The notes beneath the pieces are model-generated. The model was not told where the DNA came from, did no database searches, and saw nothing but the letters and a program-made list of their open reading frames with translations. A stretch of 6,555 bases of DNA from Actinomycetales bacterium (GTDB lineage Bacteria; Actinomycetota; Actinomycetes; Mycobacteriales; Mycobacteriaceae): assembly GCA_012838715.1 (NCBI GenBank), contig DUOR01000263.1, forward strand, positions 1 to 6,555, in the 5' to 3' direction. Position numbers and translations under genes: made by a program. Below, piece by piece: positions 1 through 5,451 of the stretch (positions are counted from its first letter, which is position 1; every line of letters starts with the position of its first letter).

Positions 1-53
1 CCCACCAGTGGATGCGCCCGGCGGCTTTTTGGCGCACCCGTTCGATGGCCCGG

Positions 54-59
54 TAGAGT
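54..59 (+). promoter_or_regulatory. Candidate -10 box (TAGAGT) for the MFS gene
   Basis: TAGAGT fits the actinobacterial -10 pattern TANNNT and ends 8 nt before the ATG at 68. No Shine-Dalgarno sequence lies in between, so transcription could start at or next to the A of the ATG and give a leaderless mRNA. No convincing -35 box is visible. The same geometry recurs at the next three genes, which supports the call. Confidence 0.4.
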
Positions 60-67
60 CCCCGGTC

Positions 68-1519
68 ATGGCCGATTCGAGGGACGTGGACGTGCGCGGG
101 ACCCGGGGAACGGGCGCCGGCGCGCCCGCCGCCCAGGGGCAGTTCCATCTGCCGCCGAAGCAGGCGTACCTGGCGCTGTTCGCCCTGTGCATCGGGTTCT
201 TCATGAATCTCCTGGACCAGTCGATCGTGTCGGTCGCGACGCCGGAGATCATGGGCGCCTTCGACACGGATTACGCGTCGGTCATCTGGGTCACGTCGGC
301 GTATCTGCTGGCGTACGCGGTGCCGCTGCTGGTCACCGGCCGGCTGGGGGACCAGTTCGGCCAGAAGCGCGTGTACCAGGTCGGCATCACCGTGTTCACG
401 CTGTCGTCGCTGTGGTGCGGCCTGGCGGACTCCATCGAATCCCTGGTCGCCGCCCGCTTCGTGCAGGGCCTGGGCGCGAGCCTCATCGCGCCGCAGACGC
501 TGGCCATCATCACCCGCATCTTCCCGGCGGAACGCCGTGGCGTGGCCATGGGCTGGTGGGGCGCGGTCGCCGGCTTGGCGACGCTGACGGGCCCCCTCCT
601 CGGCGGCTTCCTCACCTCGTCCCTCGGCTGGGAGTGGATCTTCTTCATCAACATCCCCTTCGGCATCCTGTCGGTGATCCTCATCGGCCTGTGGGTGCCG
701 GACCTGCCGTCGACGTCGCGGAGCTTCGACGTCGCGGGCGTCGTGGTGTCGATGCTGGCGATGAGCGCCCTCGTCGTCGGCCTGCAGCAGGGCCAGGCGG
801 CGGGCTGGGCGCCGTGGGTGTGGGTGCTGCTGGGCGGTTCCGTCGTCGGCTTCGTCGCCTTCCAACGGCTGCAGCGGTCGGCGCCGCGCCGCGGGGTGGA
901 GGCGCTGGTGCCGCTGCGCCTGTTCCGGGACGGCAACTTCGCCCGCGGTTCGCTGGCGATTTCGACGATGGCCTTCGCCACCGCGTCCTTCGCCCTGCCG
1001 ATCATGCTGTTCCTGCAGACCCACCACGGCCTGGACGCCTTCGAGGCCGGCCTGACCATCGCCCCGATGGCGCTGCTGGCGGGCGTGCTCGCCCCCTTCG
1101 TCGGGTCGATGGTGGAGAAGGTGAAGCCGAACCTGCTGTCCATGATCGGTTTCGGCGCGATGATCACCGGCCACGTCGCCATGTGGGGCGTCCTCCGCGA
1201 CGGCATCCCCGTGTGGGCGGTGGCAGCCGTGGCGCTGCTGCTGGGCATCGGCAATTCATTCGTGTGGGGGCCGAACTCCACCATCACCATGCGCGGCCTG
1301 GACCCGGCCATCGCGGGCGCCGGTTCGGGCGTGTACAACACCTCCCGCCAGGTGGGCGCGGTCATCGGTTCCGCCGCCACGGCCGCCTTCATCGCGGTGG
1401 GCCAGGCGGCGGGCGCCGGGCCGGCGGTTTTCGGTGCGGCGCTGCTGCTCCACGCCAGCGTCCTGGTCATCGGCTTCATCGCCGTGACCGGGTTCCGGAG
1501 GCCGCAGCCGGCGTCGTAA
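68..1519 (+). CDS. MFS multidrug efflux permease, DHA2 (EmrB/QacA) family
   Basis: A membrane permease of the major facilitator superfamily, probably exporting drugs or other small toxic molecules by proton antiport; the substrate cannot be read from the sequence. From the ATG at 68 it is 483 aa, normal for the 14-helix DHA2 group. Family signatures appear in order: LDQSIVSVATPEI (about 49-61), motif A GRLGDQFGQKR (91-101), motif B ARFVQGLGA (129-137), antiporter motif C ending TGPLLGG (165-180), WIFFINIPFG after it, and a late GVYNTSRQVGAVIGSA (about 421-436), all typical of DHA2 proteins. Hydrophobic stretches run through almost the whole length after a polar tail of about 30 residues. The frame is open upstream to the window edge and a GTG at 8 is an alternative start, but the 20 extra residues look unlike a transporter and the -10-like box at 54-59 favours ATG 68. 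pfkA follows after 111 bp with its own promoter candidate, so this is not clearly an operon. No regulator gene is seen beside it. Confidence 0.9.
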   Translation: MADSRDVDVRGTRGTGAGAPAAQGQFHLPPKQAYLALFALCIGFFMNLLDQSIVSVATPEIMGAFDTDYASVIWVTSAYLLAYAVPLLVTGRLGDQFGQKRVYQVGITVFTLSSLWCGLADSIESLVAARFVQGLGASLIAPQTLAIITRIFPAERRGVAMGWWGAVAGLATLTGPLLGGFLTSSLGWEWIFFINIPFGILSVILIGLWVPDLPSTSRSFDVAGVVVSMLAMSALVVGLQQGQAAGWAPWVWVLLGGSVVGFVAFQRLQRSAPRRGVEALVPLRLFRDGNFARGSLAISTMAFATASFALPIMLFLQTHHGLDAFEAGLTIAPMALLAGVLAPFVGSMVEKVKPNLLSMIGFGAMITGHVAMWGVLRDGIPVWAVAAVALLLGIGNSFVWGPNSTITMRGLDPAIAGAGSGVYNTSRQVGAVIGSAATAAFIAVGQAAGAGPAVFGAALLLHASVLVIGFIAVTGFRRPQPAS

Positions 1520-1617
1520 AGCGCGCCCTTCACCGCCGCCGCAATGCGCTTTCCGACGCCCCGGCGCACCCTCCCCGGGCACCCCATGCCCGAAGCGCGG
1601 CGCAGGCATGGCGCGGC

Positions 1618-1623
1618 TACAGT
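1618..1623 (+). promoter_or_regulatory. Candidate -10 box (TACAGT) for pfkA
   Basis: TACAGT matches TANNNT and is followed by 7 nt and then the ATG at 1631, the spacing expected when transcription begins at the start codon itself. The G-run in the 7-nt spacer is too close to the ATG to act as a normal ribosome binding site. No good -35 box is seen, which is common in corynebacterial promoters. The preceding 1520-1617 holds no clear terminator and no gene. Confidence 0.5.
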
Positions 1624-1630
1624 GGGGGAC

Positions 1631-2662
1631 ATGCGAATTGCGACCCTGACTTCCGGTGGCGACTGCCCCGGCCTCAACGCCGTCATCCGTGCCATCGTCC
1701 GCACCGCCAGCTCCGAATACGGTTCCACCGTCGTCGGTTTCGAGGACGGCTGGATCGGGTTGATGGAAGACCGCAGGGTCCAGCTGTACGACGACGAGAA
1801 CATCGACCGCATGCTGCTGCGCGGCGGCACCATGCTGGGCACCGGCCGCGTGCACCCGGACATCCTGACGGCCTCGCTGGATCGCATCAAGGAGAACCTG
1901 GCGGACGCCGGCATCGACGCCCTCATCCCGATCGGCGGCGAGGGCACCCTGAAGGCCGGCAAGTGGCTGGCGGACAACGGCGTGCCGGTGGTGGGCGTGC
2001 CCAAGACCATCGACAACGACGTCAACGGCACCGACTACACCTTCGGCTTCGACACCGCGGTGGCCGTGGCCACCGACGCCGTCGACCGCCTGCACACCAC
2101 CGCCGAGTCGCACCAGCGCGTGATGATCGTCGAGGTCATGGGCCGCCACGTCGGCTGGATCGCGCTGCACGCGGGCATGGCCGGCGGCGCGCACTACATC
2201 GTGATCCCGGAAGATCCGTTCGACATCAACGTCATCTGCAAGCACATGGAGCGCCGCTTCCAGATGGGCGAGAAGTACGGCATCATCGTCGTCGCCGAGG
2301 GCGCCATGCCCAAGGAAGGCACGATGGAAATCTCCGAGGGCGGCGTCGACCAGTTCGGCCACCAGACCTTCACCGGCATCGGCCAGGTCATCGGCGACGA
2401 AATCAAGAACCGCACCGGCTACGACGTGCGCACCACCGTCCTGGGCCACATCCAGCGCGGCGGCACCCCGACGGCCTACGACCGCGTCCTGGCCACCCGA
2501 TACGGCGTCCACGCGGCGCGCGCGGTGCACGAGGGCGACTTCGGCAAGATCGTGGCGCTGCAGGGCGAGCACATCAACCGCATCAGCATCGACGACGCCG
2601 TCGCCGAGCTGAAGACCGTGCCGGAGCGCCGCTACCGCACCGCGCAGGCGCTGTTCGGTTAA
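1631..2662 (+). CDS. pfkA: ATP-dependent 6-phosphofructokinase
   Basis: Cytoplasmic glycolytic enzyme that phosphorylates fructose 6-phosphate to fructose 1,6-bisphosphate. The protein is 343 aa and full length for the actinobacterial PfkA family. It opens with the nucleotide-loop sequence [14 protein letters not shown] (7-20). GGEGT (102-106) follows, then PKTIDND (124-130) with the catalytic Asp128, R163, EVMGRHVG (168-175), E223, R267 and LGHIQRGG (271-278). By alignment to E. coli PfkA (offset +1 to about residue 223, then +24), the substrate-binding positions are present. Gly105 corresponds to E. coli Gly104, which goes with ATP rather than pyrophosphate use. Lys125 replaces the Gly of enteric enzymes, as is usual in actinobacteria. 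The frame extends upstream to an ATG at 1544 and includes a GTG at 1622, but the family begins at [11 protein letters not shown] and the -10 box lies inside that extension, so 1631 was chosen. The stop codon lies 7 bp from the convergent methyltransferase stop. Confidence 0.97.
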   Translation: MRIATLTSGGDCPGLNAVIRAIVRTASSEYGSTVVGFEDGWIGLMEDRRVQLYDDENIDRMLLRGGTMLGTGRVHPDILTASLDRIKENLADAGIDALIPIGGEGTLKAGKWLADNGVPVVGVPKTIDNDVNGTDYTFGFDTAVAVATDAVDRLHTTAESHQRVMIVEVMGRHVGWIALHAGMAGGAHYIVIPEDPFDINVICKHMERRFQMGEKYGIIVVAEGAMPKEGTMEISEGGVDQFGHQTFTGIGQVIGDEIKNRTGYDVRTTVLGHIQRGGTPTAYDRVLATRYGVHAARAVHEGDFGKIVALQGEHINRISIDDAVAELKTVPERRYRTAQALFG

Positions 2663-2669
2663 CCGGGCC

Positions 2670-3497
2670 TCAGTCCGCCCGCAGCGCGAAGGCGTCGCAG
2701 CGGTAGGGCAGCCCAACCTTTTCCCCGGGGGCGAACCCGAGGTGGTCGTACAGGTACCACCTCAGGTTCGCCTCCACTTTTTCGCGCGTGGCGTCCTTCG
2801 CGCGCAGCCAGTAGGAGCGGGTGCGGGCGAGGAGGATGATCTGCTCCGGCGTGAGCCGCTGCTCCCATTCGAGGCGCAGTTCCCGGTCGATGCGCAGGGG
2901 AGGGGCGACGTCGGGGACGAAGCCGGGTTTCTGGACGTCCCCCGCGTGCATGATGCGCGTCAGCCGGTGCACCCAGGGCACGCGGACGTCGAGGGTGTTC
3001 CACACGAGCACCGCGACGCCGCCGGGCCGCAGGACGCGGGCGAACTCCGCGGAGGCCGCCGGCACGTCGACCCAGTGCCACGTTTGGGCGCAGGCGATGG
3101 CGTCGGCGGAATCGTCGGCGAGGCCGGTGGCTTCGGCGGTGGCCCGCAGGCACGGGACGCCGGGGCAGGCGACGGCGAGTTCGTCGAGCATGGCGGCGCT
3201 GGGCTCGACCGCCGTGACGCGATGGCCGGCGGCCGCCAGCGCCGCGGTCAGCTTCCCGGTCCCCGCCCCCACGTCGACGACGTCAAGGGGCGCCGCGGGC
3301 AGCAGGGAGAGGACTTCCGGCGGGTAGCCGGGGCGGACGGCGTCGTAAAGCGAGGCGCCCGCATCCAGGGCCGACGCCGCCGCCAACCCGCCCGAGAATG
3401 CGCCCGCGCCACCGGTGCGGTGGGCGCCGTCGCGGAAGGCCGGCATGCTGCGGCGCGACGTCGGGGGAATGGGCGGATGATCATTGGGGCCGGGCAC
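2670..3497 (-). CDS. Class I SAM-dependent methyltransferase (Methyltransf_11-like)
   Basis: A soluble, probably cytoplasmic methyltransferase; its substrate is unknown. The Rossmann-type SAM fold is clear. In numbering from GTG 3497 (275 aa), YDAVRPGYP at 51-59 is typical of this subfamily. Motif I, VDVGAGTGK, is at 74-82. The acidic end of strand 2, VTAVEPS, is at 94-100. DAIACAQTWHWVD is at 132-144, and the post-motif RVLRPGG is at 154-160. The C-terminal half is less conserved and likely forms the substrate region. The start is uncertain: ATG 3524 (284 aa), GTG 3497 (275 aa) and ATG 3446 (258 aa) are all in frame, and none has a ribosome binding site. GTG 3497 is preferred because TACCCT lies 8 nt before it. 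ATG 3524 would overlap the gatB -10 box. ATG 3446 would still retain the conserved core. The gene points away from gatB and toward pfkA, and no partner gene is nearby, so the context does not reveal its role. Confidence 0.87.
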   Translation of the reverse strand: MPGPNDHPPIPPTSRRSMPAFRDGAHRTGGAGAFSGGLAAASALDAGASLYDAVRPGYPPEVLSLLPAAPLDVVDVGAGTGKLTAALAAAGHRVTAVEPSAAMLDELAVACPGVPCLRATAEATGLADDSADAIACAQTWHWVDVPAASAEFARVLRPGGVAVLVWNTLDVRVPWVHRLTRIMHAGDVQKPGFVPDVAPPLRIDRELRLEWEQRLTPEQIILLARTRSYWLRAKDATREKVEANLRWYLYDHLGFAPGEKVGLPYRCDAFALRAD

Positions 3498-3505
3498 GAG
3501 ACCCA

Positions 3506-3511
3506 AGGGTA
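3506..3511 (-). promoter_or_regulatory. Candidate -10 box (TACCCT) for the methyltransferase gene
   Basis: Read on the minus strand, TACCCT fits TANNNT and is followed by 8 nt and the GTG at 3497. This is the same leaderless geometry as at the neighbouring genes. It is the main argument for the GTG start. The -35 region would fall across the gatB start codon, so the two divergent promoters would overlap. Confidence 0.35.
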
Positions 3512-3518
3512 GCCGGGG

Positions 3519-3524
3519 TAGCAT
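3519..3524 (+). promoter_or_regulatory. Candidate -10 box (TAGCAT) for gatB
   Basis: TAGCAT fits TANNNT and stands 8 nt before the gatB ATG at 3533, with no Shine-Dalgarno sequence between. This suggests a leaderless gatB mRNA. The -35 area overlaps the first bases of the divergent methyltransferase transcript. Confidence 0.45.
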
Positions 3525-3532
3525 GAACGACC

Positions 3533-5047
3533 ATGACCGCCGCCTACGCTGATGATCTGATGGACTACGACGAGGTCCTCGAGCGCTTCGACCCCGTGAT
3601 GGGCATGGAGGTGCACGTCGAGCTGTCGACGAAGACCAAGATGTTCTCTTCCTCCTCCGCCAATTTCGGCGCCGCCCCCAACAGCAACGTCGACCCGTGC
3701 AGCCTGGGCCTGCCGGGCGCGCTGCCGGTGGTGAACAAGACGGGCGTGGAGTGGGCCATCAAGATTGGTCTCGCGCTGAACTGCGAAATCGCGGAGTTGT
3801 CGCGGTTCGCCCGGAAGAACTACTTCTACCCGGACCAGCCGAAGAACTACCAGATTTCCCAGTACGACGAGCCGATCGCGCACGACGGCCACCTGGACAT
3901 CGTGCTGGACGACGGCACCGAGTGGCGCATCGAGATCGAGCGCGCCCACATGGAGGAGGACACCGGCAAGCTGACCCACCTGGGCGGCACGTCGGGCCGC
4001 ATCCATGGCGCGACGCGTTCGCTGGTGGACTGCAACCGCGCGGGCGTGCCGCTCATCGAGATCGTGACCAAGCCGATTGAGGGCGCCGGCGAGCGTGCCC
4101 CGGAGGTCGCCCGCGCGTACGTGTCGGCGCTGCGCGACCTGGTGAAGGCGCTGGGCGTGTCCGATGCGCGCATGGACCAGGGGTCGATGCGCGTCGACTC
4201 GAACCTGTCGCTGCGCCCGGTGGGCCAGGAGGAGTTGGGCACCCGCACCGAGACGAAGAACATCAACTCCCTGAAGTCGGTGGAGCAGGCGGTGCGTTAC
4301 GAGATGCAGCGCCAGGCCGCGGTGCTGACCGCGGGCGGTTCCATCCGCCAGGAGACCCGCCACTACCAGGAGACCGACGGTTCGACGTCGGCCGGCCGCA
4401 TCAAGGAGACGGCGGAGGATTACCGCTACTTCAATGATCCGGACCTGCCGCCGGTCATCGCCCCGCGCGAGTGGGTCGAGGAGATCCGGGCGACGCTGCC
4501 GGAGCTGCCGTGGGTGCGCCGCGCCCGCATCCAGGAGGAGTGGAAGCTCCGCGACGAGGAGATGCGCGACCTGATGAACGCGGGTGCGCTGGAGCTCATC
4601 ATCGCGACCGTCGAGGCGGGCACCACCCCGGACGAGGCGCGTGCGTGGTGGGTGAACTACCTGTCGGCGAAGGCCCGCGAGAAGGACCTGGAGCTGGAGG
4701 CGCTGCCGATTGAGCCGGCGCAGGTGGCCCGCGTGGTGGAGCTGGTGAAGGAGGGCAAGCTGACCACGAAGCTGGCCCGCCAGGCCATCGACGGCGTGCT
4801 CGAGGGCGAGGGCGACGTCGACGAGGTGGTCAAGGCGCGTGGCCTGGAGGTCGTGCGCGACGACGGTGCCGTGGAGGCCGCCGTGCAGGAGGCCCTCGAC
4901 GCCAACCCGGACATCGTGGCGAAGTACAAGGACGGCAACAAGAAGGTCGCCGGCGCCATCGTGGGGCAGGTCATGAAGGCCACCCGCGGCAAGGCCGACC
5001 CGGCGCAGGTGAACAAGCTGATCGCGCAGCTCATCGCCAAGATGTAG
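3533..5047 (+). CDS. gatB: Asp/Glu-tRNA(Asn/Gln) amidotransferase subunit B
   Basis: GatB is the tRNA-binding kinase and transamidase subunit of the GatCAB complex. The complex turns misacylated Glu-tRNA(Gln), and in many bacteria Asp-tRNA(Asn), into the correct aminoacyl-tRNA using ammonia channelled from GatA. The protein is 504 aa, normal for the family. The catalytic cradle shows GMEVHVEL (24-31), [16 protein letters not shown] (97-112), HMEEDTGKL (139-147), the GatB signature [18 protein letters not shown] (164-181), MRVDSNLSL (219-227), and TETKNINSL (239-247). [11 protein letters not shown] (297-307) ends the core. The helical linker and the YqeY-like tail domain follow from about 310 to 504, with the conserved [15 protein letters not shown] (468-482) near the end. 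The start at ATG 3533 gives a usual-length N terminus and sits 8 nt after a -10-like box. gatA and gatC are not in the window, so gatB is transcribed apart from them here. A strong terminator follows the stop codon. Confidence 0.97.
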   Translation: MTAAYADDLMDYDEVLERFDPVMGMEVHVELSTKTKMFSSSSANFGAAPNSNVDPCSLGLPGALPVVNKTGVEWAIKIGLALNCEIAELSRFARKNYFYPDQPKNYQISQYDEPIAHDGHLDIVLDDGTEWRIEIERAHMEEDTGKLTHLGGTSGRIHGATRSLVDCNRAGVPLIEIVTKPIEGAGERAPEVARAYVSALRDLVKALGVSDARMDQGSMRVDSNLSLRPVGQEELGTRTETKNINSLKSVEQAVRYEMQRQAAVLTAGGSIRQETRHYQETDGSTSAGRIKETAEDYRYFNDPDLPPVIAPREWVEEIRATLPELPWVRRARIQEEWKLRDEEMRDLMNAGALELIIATVEAGTTPDEARAWWVNYLSAKAREKDLELEALPIEPAQVARVVELVKEGKLTTKLARQAIDGVLEGEGDVDEVVKARGLEVVRDDGAVEAAVQEALDANPDIVAKYKDGNKKVAGAIVGQVMKATRGKADPAQVNKLIAQLIAKM

Positions 5048-5071
5048 CTTGCCGACGCCGTTGGCGTCCCC

Positions 5072-5114
5072 GCGGCCCGCCGAACGTTTCCGCGTTCGGC
5101 GGGCCGCTTGTTTT
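5072..5114 (+). terminator. Intrinsic terminator of gatB
   Basis: A perfect 15-bp inverted repeat pairs 5072-5086 (GCGGCCCGCCGAACG) with 5093-5107. The loop is 6 nt (5087-5092), and the T-rich tail TTGTTTT follows at 5108-5114. It starts 24 nt after the gatB stop codon and should end gatB transcription, isolating the downstream secreted-protein gene. Confidence 0.93.
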
Positions 5115-5248
5115 GAGTGTGACGTGCACTTTCGGGGGTAGGTGGTGGTCGGTCGACCGGGTCGCGCGGAGGAACGCTGAAAAATGCCGATTGAATGTCG
5201 CTCGACCGACTGGTGGTTTTGGCCGGTGACGTTGCTGGTGAGAAGTTT

Positions 5249-5277
5249 GGGGAATTGGGGTTTGGTGGGGGAGGGGG
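5249..5277 (+). other. Predicted G-quadruplex motif
   Basis: Four G tracts of four or five bases lie at 5249-5252, 5257-5260, 5267-5271 and 5273-5277. They are separated by spacers of 4, 6 and 1 nt. This satisfies the standard quadruplex pattern with at least three, possibly four, stacked tetrads. It lies on the coding strand, upstream of the best promoter candidate for the gene at 5452, so it would act as DNA unless transcription starts further upstream. Whether it folds is an inference. Confidence 0.5.
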
Positions 5278-5340
5278 CTGTCGGCAGGCTAAGACGGCGC
5301 GCCGCGGCGAAAATAATAGGTGATGGCAATACTGTGTCGC

Positions 5341-5368
5341 TTTACGTCGGGCAATTGGTGAATAATAT
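5341..5368 (+). promoter_or_regulatory. Candidate promoter of the secreted-protein gene
   Basis: TTTACG at 5341-5346 is a partial -35 match, and TAATAT at 5363-5368 is a good -10 match. The spacer is 16 bp, and both sit in the only AT-rich stretch of the intergenic region. Transcription would begin near 5375 and give a leader of roughly 75 nt. TACTGT at 5330-5335 is an alternative -10 box. Confidence 0.4.
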
Positions 5369-5440
5369 TAAAGGCAAGCGACGGTGCCCTGGCCTGGGTA
5401 AAAGGGGGCCGTTGCGAGTCTTCGCCAGTTCTCTTTTCGT

Positions 5441-5445
5441 AGGAG
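5441..5445 (+). promoter_or_regulatory. Ribosome binding site (AGGAG) fixing the start at 5452
   Basis: AGGAG lies 6 nt before ATG 5452, ideal Shine-Dalgarno spacing. It fixes the start, and the signal peptide begins directly there. It is the only clear ribosome binding site among the five genes of the window. Confidence 0.85.
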
Positions 5446-5451
5446 TCCCGT

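Larger units (their letters stand above)
5115..5451. other. Intergenic region upstream of the secreted-protein gene
   Basis: 337 bases without a convincing gene. It holds a 10-bp palindrome CGGTCGACCG (5150-5159), and a 9-bp inverted repeat GTCGGTCGA (5148-5156) with TCGACCGAC (5202-5210). A G-tract cluster lies at 5249-5277, and two overlapping palindromes CGGCGCGCCG (5295-5304) and CGCCGCGGCG (5300-5309) follow. From about 5309 to 5375 the sequence becomes AT-rich, unlike the rest of the window, and contains the promoter candidate. A frame opens at ATG 5184 behind GGAGGAA, but it runs into the downstream gene out of frame and is not called as a gene. Confidence 0.7.

Noticed and set aside
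1544..1630. N-terminal extension of pfkA from ATG 1544 or GTG 1622
   Set aside because: The family begins at [11 protein letters not shown], the extra residues look like non-coding Arg/Pro translation, and the -10 box lies inside the extension.
2664..2681. Short hairpin (CGGGC with GCCCG) between the convergent pfkA and methyltransferase stops
   Set aside because: It has only 5 bp of stem, an 8-nt loop and no T tract on either strand, which is too weak to call a terminator. How these two converging transcripts end is not visible.
187..2706. 839-codon plus-strand frame across the MFS gene and pfkA
   Set aside because: It is Arg/His/Gly/Pro-rich and overlaps two clearly recognisable genes in another frame. 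It is a product of GC-rich third positions.
5295..5309. Overlapping palindromes CGGCGCGCCG and CGCCGCGGCG as an operator
   Set aside because: Short GC-only palindromes arise easily in such DNA, and no regulator or second copy supports an operator.
3248..5329. 693-codon open frame on the minus strand across gatB
   Set aside because: It is the antisense shadow of gatB in GC-rich DNA. The composition is His/Arg/Leu-rich, it has no domain, and it runs through the gatB terminator and the methyltransferase.
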